A stretch of 64,000 bases of DNA from Pseudo-nitzschia pungens (GCA_037355855.1 CM074760.1:5696501-5760500), one strand, 5' to 3'; positions 38,854 through 49,253 are shown, numbered from the stretch's first letter. Made by a program: numbers and translations. Notes: generated from the sequence alone by a model not told the origin.

Positions 38854-41800
38854 TCACGATTTAATAGGATCCCTGCAATAATAGGGGTGTACTCTCCTAA
38901 TGTTAACCCGATCGGTTACAAAGGGAGCAGTTTCAATAGTTACAGTTCCATTGTTATGGGCCTTGATCACCTTGTAAGGTCCTTGTCGTGGGAAGGATAG
39001 TTTCGGGACAATGCCCTTCCTTTCCAGGGTGACATAGTCTCCTTCCTTATAGACATGGGGAATCCTCTTCTGATTCTCCCGGATATTACTCTTGTGGATA
39101 CTCTTTTGTTTCCTTGCTTGGATTGCTTCCCAATCCACTGGAAAATTCACAGGCATGAACATATCCCGTCCGAACACCAGTTGTGCTGGGGAATACCCCA
39201 GAGTTGTATGGATGGCGCTTCGAATAGCATAGGCCGCCTTGGTAGTGAACTCCTCAAAGGGGTCCTTCTCGTGGAGGTCTCTTTGTTCCAGGTTAAAGGA
39301 CAATAGGCAGTCCTTCAGGACCTGGTGGATTCTCTCCAGCACTGAGTTGGATTGTGGGTTCCAGGCGCCACTGGGTTTTCTTTTCATCCCCATGTTGTCA
39401 CAGAGCTCTTGGAACTCTGCTTTGAACTCACTTCCACCATCGAATCCGATTTCTTTTGGTCGAGGATATCTTGCTAGCCAGGTACTATCCAACAATCGTT
39501 GAGTTTCTGCTGCATTTGGGGAGTCCTTCAGGTGAGCCAGTTCAAACCATCCGGTCACTGGGTCCACCATGGTGAGGACATGGATGTGGTAGTCTTTACC
39601 ATTTTTGTTGTGGACAGTTGCAGGTCCCCAGAGATCCACATTGACCCTCTGCCATTTGGTGACTTCCACTGCTTTCTCCGGTAGTAGTCCATACTTCTTC
39701 CGGCCACTCTTTTTGAACATCTGGCACGTGTGACAGTGTTTACAGAGATCCTGAACGTCCTTTCGTAGGCCTTTCCAGGTGAACACCGAGCGTATGCTCT
39801 GTTCCATTCTCTTTTCTCCGGGATGGACCAACATGCTGTGGTACCATTCCATGACTCTGTCCTTGAGTTTGTCGGGAATCAGAATCTTTCCTTCTTTGTG
39901 GATTAGGTTGTAACCTTCCACCATTTTGGTGGTTAGTCGATTGTCTTTTTCCAGAGCACTCATGATTCCTGTGTCCTTTTGCTGGTAGAACTGAATCATG
40001 TCCGGGGCAAGTGGGAATGCACTATTGCCCTGGAATTCTTCCGGAGCTTCTTCTCCAAGCGGGAATAGGAGTTGCCGGAGGTGCTCTTCCTCATCCGCGT
40101 AGGTGAGGGGCTTATTTGGTGGTAGCCATTCCACCGTATCTGCTGGGTCATCCGTAATATCCAGTCGTGATAGGGCATCTGCTGCATCGTTGTCTTTGCC
40201 AGCCACATGCTTGACTACCGGGTGGAACTCCTCCATGAGGAGTCTCCACCGAACCATCCTTTGGGTGGGCATCTGCTGATAGAGCAGGTTAAGGTGGTCT
40301 GTGTGAATAATCACATCTTGTCCTCGTAGGATTCCTTCGAATGCCTTCAGGCCTTCTACTATGCCCAGGAGTTCTTTTTCTCCAACAGTGTAGTTGAGCT
40401 GCGCCGAGTTCAGCTTCCGGGTGTAGAAACCAAGGGGCTTGCCATCTTGGCATACAGTTGCTCCCAGTTGCCTATCGCTGGCGTCTGAGTAGAGATGAAA
40501 TGGTTTCGTAAAGTCCGGGAATGCAAGCTTAGCTTCATCTGCGAGCATCCTCTTCGCCTCCATGAAAGCTTTCTGCTCTGCTGGACCCCAATACCAGTTC
40601 ATTTTGCCCTTTTTCCCTGCGAGTTTGTTCAGAGGGGCTAGGATGTGGGAGCGGCGCTTCCACATGTCCCTGTAAAAGTTTACCATTCCAAGAAACATCT
40701 TGAGTTGCTTGGTGTTCTTGGGGGCTTCGAGTCGCTTCATCGCCTCCAGTTTCTTTGGCTGGGGCTGAATGCCCTCTGTTGTTAATAGAAATCCCAGATA
40801 TTCCACTTCTTTTTGCATGAAAAAGGATTTTCTGAGGTTGGCTCGGAAGCCAGCATCGTCCAGTCTCTGTAGGACTGTATCTATTTTGCTGAGGTGATCC
40901 TGTTCGGATTCCCCTTCTCGCTGGATGATGAGAATATCATCAATATAGACCAGCACATAGTCCAGGTCACCGAGTAGGTTCATCATGACGGATTGGAAGA
41001 TATCCGGTGCGCATGCGATTCCCATTGCCAGTCGCTTGTAGGCATACTTCCCCCATGGTAAAATGGTAGAGCAAATCTTTTGGCTCTCCTTGCAAATGGG
41101 GATGGTATAGTATCCTTGGGACAAGTCCAGTGCCGTAGCGGACTTGAATTTCTGCAGCCTCTGGATTGTTTCCCCTATGCGTGGTAGTGGGAACGGTTTT
41201 CGTTGGATGGCTGCGTTCATCTTCCGAAAGTCAGTTAGGACGCGAATGTCCCCTGTCTTCTTCGGTTGGCAAAACGTGGGAGATGCCCATGGTGAATCAT
41301 CATCATGGGGGAGTTTTTCCAGCACCCCGATGTCACAGAGCCTGGTGATCTCCTTTCGTAAGGCTTGTTCAAAGGCATGGGGTACAGAATAGTACCGCTG
41401 CCGGACCGGTTTGACCCCTGGTTGGAGTTCAATGGACACCGGTTTTATATTTTTCAGAAGACCCAATCCTCCTCCAAAGAGTGTTGGAAATTTCTTCAGT
41501 GTTTTCTTCAAGGCTTCCTTGGACGCGTTGGTAATCTCCAGGTCATTGACCATAGCGTCTATATCGACTTTGGAGTAGTCTGCATCCAGGATTTTGGCTT
41601 GCCTTTCTTCCTCCTGTTGGAGGATTGGACTCTGTGTGTTGGCAAAGAATACTGCCTCACATTTGTCCGGGTTCGAGAGCTCCCCCATTCCCTTCATGGG
41701 GATGGAGTCGCCCTGCCATTCAATTGTTCGGGAGCTGTATTTTATATCCAGTCCGAGTTGTGCCATTAGGTCGGATCCTATGATCATGTCATAGGGCACT

Positions 41801-42123
41801 TCCTCATGGTGGTGATATTCATCCACTTGGAAGGTCCATTTGATGGTCTTGGAGTTTGAAAATTCTATCAGCCTTAGTCCCACTGAAGCCGCAGACTTGG
41901 TTCTGAACTTGCCTCCATATGTGTTGTAGGTGACAGATCTTCGGTCTCGGTTCGTTAGTTGACTTCGGTCGACAAAGTGCCTTAGTATGATGGATTTGGA
42001 GCAACCGGAGTCGAGTAGGCCCCGGAGCATCCTCCCCCTTCCCTTGTGGTCCAATACCTCCACACAGACGTCTGCGAATCGGTTGATTACGCGCGGTCCG
42101 GTGTGGATGGTATCAGAAGCCAT
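38854..42123 (-). CDS. pol: Pol polyprotein of retrotransposon 2 (PR-RT-RNaseH-IN)
   Basis: 1,089 residues with the same domain order and intact catalytic motifs as element 1 (protease LLDSGCSKS, RT YIDD, RNase H YSDASD and HTDH, integrase HHCC finger and D,D,E). The two proteins differ at only some tens of residues while the DNA carries many silent differences, e.g. roughly one in eight bases across the RT segment near 41100-41350, showing purifying selection. Again the ATG directly follows the gag TGA in frame. Confidence 0.97.
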   Translation of the reverse strand: MASDTIHTGPRVINRFADVCVEVLDHKGRGRMLRGLLDSGCSKSIILRHFVDRSQLTNRDRRSVTYNTYGGKFRTKSAASVGLRLIEFSNSKTIKWTFQVDEYHHHEEVPYDMIIGSDLMAQLGLDIKYSSRTIEWQGDSIPMKGMGELSNPDKCEAVFFANTQSPILQQEEERQAKILDADYSKVDIDAMVNDLEITNASKEALKKTLKKFPTLFGGGLGLLKNIKPVSIELQPGVKPVRQRYYSVPHAFEQALRKEITRLCDIGVLEKLPHDDDSPWASPTFCQPKKTGDIRVLTDFRKMNAAIQRKPFPLPRIGETIQRLQKFKSATALDLSQGYYTIPICKESQKICSTILPWGKYAYKRLAMGIACAPDIFQSVMMNLLGDLDYVLVYIDDILIIQREGESEQDHLSKIDTVLQRLDDAGFRANLRKSFFMQKEVEYLGFLLTTEGIQPQPKKLEAMKRLEAPKNTKQLKMFLGMVNFYRDMWKRRSHILAPLNKLAGKKGKMNWYWGPAEQKAFMEAKRMLADEAKLAFPDFTKPFHLYSDASDRQLGATVCQDGKPLGFYTRKLNSAQLNYTVGEKELLGIVEGLKAFEGILRGQDVIIHTDHLNLLYQQMPTQRMVRWRLLMEEFHPVVKHVAGKDNDAADALSRLDITDDPADTVEWLPPNKPLTYADEEEHLRQLLFPLGEEAPEEFQGNSAFPLAPDMIQFYQQKDTGIMSALEKDNRLTTKMVEGYNLIHKEGKILIPDKLKDRVMEWYHSMLVHPGEKRMEQSIRSVFTWKGLRKDVQDLCKHCHTCQMFKKSGRKKYGLLPEKAVEVTKWQRVNVDLWGPATVHNKNGKDYHIHVLTMVDPVTGWFELAHLKDSPNAAETQRLLDSTWLARYPRPKEIGFDGGSEFKAEFQELCDNMGMKRKPSGAWNPQSNSVLERIHQVLKDCLLSFNLEQRDLHEKDPFEEFTTKAAYAIRSAIHTTLGYSPAQLVFGRDMFMPVNFPVDWEAIQARKQKSIHKSNIRENQKRIPHVYKEGDYVTLERKGIVPKLSFPRQGPYKVIKAHNNGTVTIETAPFVTDRVNIRRVHPYYCRDPIKS

Positions 42124-43563
42124 TCAGTTGTGGGATCCTTTCTTTTTAAAGGTCTTTCTGTACTTCCTTCTGTACTCTTTGAGTTCCCGTTCGGAGATGT
42201 CGATCTCGTCGTCGGAAACTTCGTGGTCCGCTTGGGCCGTGGCCAGTACATAAGAGTACTCGTGGTTCGATAGGTTCCTTCCCCAGTGGGGTTTGGAGTG
42301 TTGCTCAGCGTCTGAGTCTTGTTCTTTTGCCACAAAGTGCTCCTTGAGCAGGTTGATGGTTTCCCGGTCGAACTTCCCCTTCTTGTGGGGACCACCGGTT
42401 AGTTTCCAGCATTTGCCGGCATGGACCTTGCCACAGGTCTTGCATAGCTGTTTGTTGCTGTTGTCCACAGGGCGCTTCTTTTTGCCAGGGGATTTCCCGT
42501 GGTTGGTTCCTCCCCCAGATGCGGCCTTGGGGGTCTTCTTGGTGACACCGGTCTGTTTTTCGAGGTCGGTGATGCGTTGTTGCATTACTGCTTCCTTCCG
42601 GATGGTGATTTCCAGGTTTTCGAGCTTGTCGATAGTGGTGTTAAAGGAGTGGGTGTAGAGGTCCCAACTAATGTGCTCCAGCTTCTCGCGTTGGGAGTGG
42701 GTCATGTTGGAATCCAAGATTTCCTTCATTTCTCCTTGGGTGAAACTTCTTGGTGTTTCCATTTGGTCACTGCCACATTCCCAGAGGCAGTCTGGGAGGT
42801 AGCTTTGGAGTTCGGCCATTCGATTGGCCCAGGCTCTAATGCCATGTTTGAGGTCCACGCGCATGCCTCGCATGAATCGTCGGAGGACGATATACGAGCG
42901 CTTGCCGTGTTGGTCATTGCCATAGATTTTGAGCTTGAGGGCATGCATGCATTCCTCGATGACATCCTTTCTGTACTCCTGGGATTGGTAGTACTGGGTG
43001 AGGGCGCTTGCGACCTTTTTCTTTGGGATTGGAGACTCGAGGTTGTCGATCTCCGATTCTCTGTCCGATCTCGCCGTGGCTGTGTCGGTTTTGTCGGCGT
43101 TTGGAGATTTCTCCTTTGCCGTCTCCTTGGAGGCTCCCGTGGGAGTTTCGGTGGCGTCTTGCCCCATTGATAGCAGGATGTTTGCTTGGTCCCTTTGCGC
43201 GATCTCTTGGATCTTGTTCTGTACGTGTCTGGTGTGATGGACCTTGTGGGTTGGTTCGGCCAAGTAGGTCCGAGCGAGCGTTCGCTGGACAAGTCCGAGT
43301 GCCTCAGTGGAGAGAATTCTCTGTAGAACCTCCAATTTCTGGTCTCCGTGGAGTTTGTCATTGCCAGCAATTTTCTGGTCAAAGTCTCTCTTCCAGATAA
43401 GGAAGAGTTCTGGTCTTTCAGTACCATTGAGAACCTTCAGGTAGTCGCTGAATGCGATTCCACCTTGTTCGCTGTCTACATTCATCTTTACGGTGGTGGC
43501 GTCTTCCGGCCAGTCCTCACGTGTGATGTTGAACGGTTTCAGTTTGGTTCCTTTGGTCGCCAT
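42124..43563 (-). CDS. gag: Gag of retrotransposon 2
   Basis: 479 residues. The opening (MATKGTKLKPFNITREDWPE) and general plan match element 1, but residues ~95-180 and other N-terminal parts are strongly diverged, including an unrelated low-complexity insert (GASKETAKEKSPNADK). From about residue 345 to the end, including the CKTCGKVHAGKC knuckle, the two Gags are almost identical. It ends in TGA followed at once by ATG of pol. Confidence 0.92.
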   Translation of the reverse strand: MATKGTKLKPFNITREDWPEDATTVKMNVDSEQGGIAFSDYLKVLNGTERPELFLIWKRDFDQKIAGNDKLHGDQKLEVLQRILSTEALGLVQRTLARTYLAEPTHKVHHTRHVQNKIQEIAQRDQANILLSMGQDATETPTGASKETAKEKSPNADKTDTATARSDRESEIDNLESPIPKKKVASALTQYYQSQEYRKDVIEECMHALKLKIYGNDQHGKRSYIVLRRFMRGMRVDLKHGIRAWANRMAELQSYLPDCLWECGSDQMETPRSFTQGEMKEILDSNMTHSQREKLEHISWDLYTHSFNTTIDKLENLEITIRKEAVMQQRITDLEKQTGVTKKTPKAASGGGTNHGKSPGKKKRPVDNSNKQLCKTCGKVHAGKCWKLTGGPHKKGKFDRETINLLKEHFVAKEQDSDAEQHSKPHWGRNLSNHEYSYVLATAQADHEVSDDEIDISERELKEYRRKYRKTFKKKGSHN

Positions 43564-44309
43564 GGTGGTTTAATCAGTTGTTTATTACGTTACTTTAGTT
43601 ACACTATTTCTGTTATTTCACTGCTTGTGGTGAGACTGAGCAAAAAGTGATTGCTCAGTTCCTCCAGTTTTTCTTGCTGGATTTTTATTGCTCTCGTGAT
43701 AACTCGTGTTGTAACTGATTCTCCCCCTGGTTTGTCCAGTGGTGGGAGTTGTTTCTCTCTTTAGTTCCCGGGAATCCTGTGGTTCTCCGGAGTTGTTTCT
43801 GTTTTTATTTCGTAGGATTCGATTCCCGTGGTTCTCCGGCGTTGCTTCTCTATTAAGCAATCACCGGGCCGGTCCCACTTCCCGTTTCCCGTGGGATTGG
43901 TGGTGTTTAAGTATTCATTATATACCTTTCCGGATATCCGTATACTTCGGTTTTGGTTGGCATCCCCTATTCGGTCTGTCCATCCACTCAGTGTTGGTCC
44001 AATTAGTCCACTCACTGGATTATGTGTCACTTTTTCAGTGCGTATTTTCGAATTTTTCGATTACATGCTGTTGTCAACCATGGTCCTGTTCAGGTACTTA
44101 GGTGTCTCTGTTGCTGCTGTTGCTCCCTTCTTTGGGCGCCAACAGTTGCTGGGGTCGGTCTTCCTTGTGCTGCAGACACTGGATGTCCTTCTCCCTGTTT
44201 TTGCTTCTCTGCGCCTCCATTCTTGGCAGTCTTTCGGATCCGTTGGTCCCTTGGTCCGATCGGTCCTTTCTGCTCATGGTCATCAGCGCTCAGCTTGATT
44301 TTAAAATCA
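43564..44309 (-). other. Transcribed leader of retrotransposon 2
   Basis: 746 bp, alignable with the leader of element 1. It keeps the LTR-adjacent palindrome TGATTTTAAAATCA (44296-44309), the TGGTTCTCCGG direct repeat and an 89-codon open frame (44030-43761, minus) in register with that of element 1. Confidence 0.7.
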
Positions 44310-44500
44310 TGCCATACCCCGGGTCTACTAGTAGTGTTTACGATAGTAGTGATATGCAAATTGTGAGCCCTATTGGTTAGTCTATTTGCTACAGTTCTAA
44401 GAGCCCTCCGAATCAGCGATTCTGTCGGCTCGCTGATTCTTTTATCCTTATCCTTAATCCAGTCCCGAGTGGACTCGTGACTGTATTTTGGTGCACGGCA
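44310..44500 (-). repeat. 5' LTR of retrotransposon 2
   Basis: 191 bp, identical by eye to the other end. Confidence 0.95.
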
Positions 44501-44505
44501 TACCC
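44501..44505. repeat. Target-site duplication TACCC, retrotransposon 2 (right)
   Basis: Matches 38640-38644. Confidence 0.95.
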
Positions 44506-45368
44506 TTACATGAGAAAAGTATGGGAAAAATTCGCATGATCTTCCGGTAAGGTTAACTAACTCCTTCCGGCACTCGTTCCGTGGAAGATAGACTTGGATG
44601 TGGAAATAAATTCACCTAATGAAGACTCACCCTAGTGGAGCAACACAGTCAGAATCTTTGGAAATAGCCGTTGTAGAAATAACAATAATAATACCACTTG
44701 AAGCTTTAAAATAAAAGACCTCCATTGTTTAGCCCCTGAAGCAAGCAGCATGTCAGAAGCAAGTACAGAACCACCACTAAGGAAGACGTAGCCATTCACT
44801 ACGTGTGCCCTGGAAGCCGGTGTGCTGTTATGTATGGCTGTCAACGTATTTTGATGACAAGCAAGACTACGGTATGTACAACAGATATTCGCTAATCAGA
44901 AACAATTCTGTTTCGATCTATGTCTGTTTCGGGACAGGTGCCATTCATTCATTTGAGACGAATTCATAGTTAGGGTTTTCACAAATGCATGCCGTAGGAG
45001 AACAGTTGTGATTGGACGTTTCAGTTCCACAACATCTGCAGCACGAGCATCATCAGATCCATAGATATTTAAAAAAAACAACCAAACGTGCATCACCTCT
45101 ACCGCCAACAATAGAAATTGGTCTCCTGTTAACACTACTACAAAAACTACAAATAGAAAAACGCCGTATCAACAATTAGAACATTTTGGGTTGGTGTGAT
45201 GTATTATTAAAGCTAAGTAAAGAGTTGTTCACACTTAATTGGATTACACTGTGTTGATTTGATTTTTTCAGCTAGCATACCATCTCTTGCATGAGATTCG
45301 ACCTCAATAAGATTTGTCATTTTCATGCAGTAAGAAAAAATGAAGGAATCATCTTTGTCATTCTCTTC
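44506..45368. other. Intergenic region
   Basis: Near its start a GTAAGGTTAA word (about 44547), otherwise AT-rich sequence and short unsupported frames. 3' flank of the glycosyltransferase-like gene. Confidence 0.4.
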
Positions 45369-46985
45369 TTACTCGTTCCTTTTCACTCTTCCGAGCATGT
45401 CCCAAAAACCCTCCATTGGATGTGGAGAGTTTGCTAACTTTTCCATGTGGCGAGCTTTTTCTAGGATCTCATCGTTGGAATAATCGCGCATCCAAGTCAC
45501 CATCCTGCGAAGATCATTTCCTTCCCCTCTTTCCAGCATATCGCGTAGCAGCCTAGATTGATTACGTAGTTTCTGACGCTCTTCTGCTTCTTCCAAAAAT
45601 ACCTTTGCGTTCGCTATTCGAACTTCCTCTCTGTAACTTTCTGTATCTGTTTCTCGGAACTGTTGATCTCGCAACTCTTCCAATTCTGTTCTACTGCACT
45701 TCTGACTCGTTTCTCCAGTTTGTTGAGCAATGAATTTCTGAAATTTTTCATACAAAGGAGTCCCAAAAAAACTCCAGGCTACATCCATGCACCTGGTTCC
45801 TTTCGTTGTTCGAGGTCGTGTGCCCCTCCCACCTCCGATGTGATGAAACGCACCTGTACATTTTGGGTTATGAATGGCAGTGCAAGACTCATTTTTTGTC
45901 AACCGAAGGGCAGCGTGACAGTTCCGAAGCCCAACTCGGTATGCGTAATTTGCTTCGACGTAACGATCGTGAAAGGCGTCCCCGGGTTCTCCATATTGTC
46001 GACCAACCTTGATTAAATCCGATCGACGGTATAGACCAGCTCCATTCGTGTATGATCCCCATACAGTGTTTGCACCCGTTAAACTGTTATCTGCACAGAA
46101 TACTCGATAATCGATATTCACAATGTCATTATCGTTATCATTGCCATTGCCATCTTCGTCGTTGATATGTTTTCCCTCATCGTTGGTTGAGTCGGTCCCT
46201 ATTTCTTCGTTGCTACAGCTATCTGAAGACGCCGATGACAACATTTTTGACAGGTTGACGTTTTCTCTCCGTTCCCAAATGTCGGCATGGGGAAAATTCA
46301 AAAATGTTTCGTAGGTCTCATGGCGCAAAAAGACGCCAATGATAGATCTTCCATCGTAGGCTGTCACTTCGTTCTTCTGCAGATTCTCCAACAATGCGAT
46401 CGAAGTAGCGATAGACCTCTTTCGTTCCTCCGTTTGAATTGCCACTACTTCATCCAAATATAACCAATCTTCTTCTAGCAGCAAAATATAGGGAGCTGTG
46501 CACAAATTATTGACAAGTAAGTTCATTCCATAAGCGAGTCCCATGTTCCTAGGGAGCGTAAGAGCGTGTTCGATCGGATAAGTGTCTTTTATGTAATCCG
46601 TCTCCTCTGCAGGATTTCCGTTGTCTACCCATGCGATTTCGTACCGAAGATAAGAGGGTTCGTCTTCTTCCATGTGTCGTATTGCTCCAGCAATAGTGTG
46701 ATTGAGTAGATCGGTGCGTTGGCAACAGCTCAAAAATGCCAAACATATGTGCGGATTCGTCTCCGGATAATTTGAACGCTTTGCCGGAAAAGAAGGATTT
46801 GAGGTAGTAATGGTTTGAAGCGATGCCATAGCTCTAGATCGGTCGGAGTCAGGATTGATGCTCTGCGATGAATCAAACTGATCTAGATCTTCACCCAAGA
46901 CCTTGACGGAGAGGGCGACCAAGAAGAAACATGCCAAACGAATATTGCTCCATACGGACAGTGTGATGACAGTAAACGCAGTCAT
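45369..46985 (-). CDS. Glycosyltransferase-like protein (GT-A / GT2-type fold), secretory pathway
   Basis: 538 residues, one exon. Residues 10-31 (a hydrophobic run ending VKVLGEDL) are a signal peptide or signal anchor. From about residue 78 the sequence follows a GT-A nucleotide-sugar-binding fold: HICLAFLSCCQRTDLLNHTI, YEIAWVDNGNP, LPRNMGLAYGMNLLVNN and YILLLEEDWLYLDE, where EEDW takes the place of the DxD metal site. A later region (CTGAFHHIGGGRGTRPRT) carries conserved His/Gly. The C-terminal ~110 residues are charged and helical. An Asp/Asn-rich insert (NDEDGNGNDNDNDIVN) lies near residue 285. Probably transfers a sugar in the Golgi or ER; donor and acceptor unknown. Confidence 0.7.
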   Translation of the reverse strand: MTAFTVITLSVWSNIRLACFFLVALSVKVLGEDLDQFDSSQSINPDSDRSRAMASLQTITTSNPSFPAKRSNYPETNPHICLAFLSCCQRTDLLNHTIAGAIRHMEEDEPSYLRYEIAWVDNGNPAEETDYIKDTYPIEHALTLPRNMGLAYGMNLLVNNLCTAPYILLLEEDWLYLDEVVAIQTEERKRSIATSIALLENLQKNEVTAYDGRSIIGVFLRHETYETFLNFPHADIWERRENVNLSKMLSSASSDSCSNEEIGTDSTNDEGKHINDEDGNGNDNDNDIVNIDYRVFCADNSLTGANTVWGSYTNGAGLYRRSDLIKVGRQYGEPGDAFHDRYVEANYAYRVGLRNCHAALRLTKNESCTAIHNPKCTGAFHHIGGGRGTRPRTTKGTRCMDVAWSFFGTPLYEKFQKFIAQQTGETSQKCSRTELEELRDQQFRETDTESYREEVRIANAKVFLEEAEERQKLRNQSRLLRDMLERGEGNDLRRMVTWMRDYSNDEILEKARHMEKLANSPHPMEGFWDMLGRVKRNE

Positions 46986-48164
46986 TTCGACAAACTTCAG
47001 TTCTTATTCTTTCTCGTTCTTCGAAGAAGTGCGGATTTCATTTTAAAATCCCTGTTTGCTATGATTCCGCTCCAAGGCAACGGAGTTTTTCTTCACGGTC
47101 GACAGAGGGATGGAAATTGAGTTAAGCTCTCTCTTGCTTCGGTTCTCTCCGACCTTCTATTTCGAACAAGTCACACCACACCCGAAATCAATCCGGCTTC
47201 TTACCTGTGAAAGTTCTGGTGTGCCCTGATTAATGAATGTGTAAGCGATGATTTGTGTCGCCAAGTCGGCGAAAGTACTTCAACCTATGAAGTTGAAAAT
47301 AGTCCTATTACCTGTGTTCTGAGTGACGGGGGAATCCGGCTTGAGCTTTGTGGTTGAGACTGAGATGTCTTCGAAGTGTTTGACATTTTCAGATCTCGAA
47401 AGCTTTCGTAAGTATGTACCGGCGGCATACGATGTCTACAGTTAGCTGTGGAATGTTGTTAACTGAGGACTTCGTTTGCAGCTATGAATTCTACGTTAAA
47501 AAGATAAGGTTCGGAAGCGGCAGAAGCAGGATCCTTTCTTCTTCGTTCTAAACCCTTCGTGCGGCAATTCCGAAAAGACGTAACAAAAGTGCTCTGTGGT
47601 AAAATTGTGTGTGAAACCCTCTATCCCCGGTACACTTTCAATAACATTACATAAGCACAAATTCTATTACTTCGTATTTGTATGTCACGTTTACTTAGTT
47701 TTGGAAATTACCTCCTTTTCCGGGGATGGCTTTTAGTTCTTCATTCTTCTCTCGAGAATGACGAAGCTGTTGTGTCAAAAATGACGAAATCCCACGTGGA
47801 ATGTGTTTTTAAAAATTAACCTATCGATGAACCTGTACGGTATTTCTGGATAAGGCTTACGATGATACGAAACAATACAACTAAGAGTACGAGTACGAGT
47901 ACGCTTTTTACGCTATCGTCTAGTCGCGGCGGTGGTCGTAGAGGTATCCTCCAACTTCTAACTCGCATGGTGTATTACTTGTATGCAGGCTCAACAATAG
48001 TACCGCGACGGAAAAGAGCTATTGGTTCAACTCGCACGCGCTCTAGAGACTGAAGTCGATCACCGTAGTTACGCCAGAAGTAAATCGGCGTTTCATCGAA
48101 GTATCCGCGACAGAAAGAAGCTACTCTTTCAAAATAGCTGCTCTTTGTAAAAGACTCCATCCCG
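46986..48164. other. Divergent intergenic region
   Basis: 1.2 kb between two divergent genes, so it carries both promoters. Contains a short tandem array of GTACGA-type hexamers near 47888-47905. No gene supportable. Confidence 0.4.
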
Positions 48165-49037
48165 ATGGCAGTCCGTACCAATACATACCCGTCCAGCTTC
48201 TTTGCAGTCATCGTTGTACTGTTTAGTTTCGGCGTGACTGATAGCTTCGTGACGCACAGTCATCGGCCTTTGCTTCGAAAACAACTTTTACCAGTGACAT
48301 CGTTGTCGCTTTCAGATTACCAGTGCCGGACGAACACAATAACTGATGACGGGAAAGTCAGTAACGCAGACAATGAGAGCAGCACCCAGAACGATACATC
48401 CGGCAACAACTTCACCCGAAGACGTGCCGGTCGCCTACTTCTTCAATCGGTAACATTGAGTTCTTTTTCATGGGATTCCCTTCGACAAGTTGCGATTGCA
48501 GACGAGAGCCCGGATACTCTTGAACCTGAGACGGAGGAAACAAAATTTATATCCGGAACGGTTCTCCTTCCTACCGGTATGAATGCTCCCGGCGAAGTCG
48601 AAACAGGCAACAACAATGATGCTATTGATGGGCCAGAGACAAAACCCGCATTGTACATCACGGCTCGCCCCAATCGCCCGGACAATGTTCCAAGGGCAAT
48701 CCTTGACGGAAGCCGCGGAAAGCCACCACCTGTACTAGCTGCGCGGTATGAAAGTCCCGGTTTTCCGTTCACGTTCCAGCTCAGCGAGAAAGATCTCACT
48801 CCCGAAGGCGCCGATGGTGAAAATACTAGCGGCGGCATTGGCAACAAGAAATTTTGGTGGTCCGCCGACGATTTGGTTGTGAGTGCGCGATGGGACAGTG
48901 ACGGAGTCGCCGCCACTCGATCGCCAGAAGATCTCGTCGGAAGAAATTTGTGGAAACGCGATGATAGCAGCGCACAGTTCGTACTCCCGCTCCAAGGGCG
49001 TGGGTCCTTTGGGAAATTCGCAACAAAGAAGAGTTAA
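48165..49037 (+). CDS. Predicted thylakoid-lumen protein with CcmI/CycH C-terminal-like domain
   Basis: 290 residues. Residues 8-27 are a signal peptide ending GVTDSFVTH (aromatic after Ser, plastid-type). A second targeting region follows: RRRAGRLLLQSV ... LRQVAIADE, with twin-Arg-like start and an A-x-A cleavage site near residue 117, as in thylakoid-lumen transit peptides. The mature part has KPALYITARPNRPDNVPRAI, VLAARYESPGFPFTFQLSEK, DLVVSARWDSDGVAATRSPE and DLVGRNLW. This pattern matches, from memory, the Ig-like C-terminal periplasmic domain of bacterial CcmI/CycH cytochrome c maturation proteins ('vfarA ... P lAv.r ... lPl.f.L ... vvvgArvS.sG.a.p..GDL.G'). Function in the lumen is inference. 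Confidence 0.6.
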   Translation: MAVRTNTYPSSFFAVIVVLFSFGVTDSFVTHSHRPLLRKQLLPVTSLSLSDYQCRTNTITDDGKVSNADNESSTQNDTSGNNFTRRRAGRLLLQSVTLSSFSWDSLRQVAIADESPDTLEPETEETKFISGTVLLPTGMNAPGEVETGNNNDAIDGPETKPALYITARPNRPDNVPRAILDGSRGKPPPVLAARYESPGFPFTFQLSEKDLTPEGADGENTSGGIGNKKFWWSADDLVVSARWDSDGVAATRSPEDLVGRNLWKRDDSSAQFVLPLQGRGSFGKFATKKS

Positions 49038-49253
49038 TAATACTACAGTATGAAAGACATGTAGAAAAGCGGGGATATTTAATGGACGAATACCACCACT
49101 CTCTACATGCGTCCCTTTGATGTTGAGCTGACAAAATGCTGCCAACAGACCGGTTGTTCTAAATCAAAACTTCGTATTCGCGCTGGCAGAAATCTTTTCA
49201 ACTCTTACGCTTGTGGCAGTCTGAACGACATGGGCCCAGTGACAATAGCTGCG

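Larger units (their letters stand above)
38645..44500 (-). mobile_element. Complete Ty3/gypsy-type LTR retrotransposon 2 (5,856 bp)
   Basis: Same family and orientation as element 1: LTRs 38645-38835 and 44310-44500 (191 bp each, identical by eye), TACCC duplication, gag 43563-42124, pol 42123-38854, all frames open. Its LTR differs from that of element 1 by several substitutions and a small length change near its left end, so the two copies come from related but distinct source elements rather than one burst from a single parent. It sits within a GTAAGGTTAC repeat. Confidence 0.96.

Noticed and set aside
22579..44500. CRISPR array or prokaryotic defence island explanation for the repeats
   Set aside because: Repeats are LTRs or short degenerate intergenic words without regular spacing, and the genes are eukaryotic with introns.
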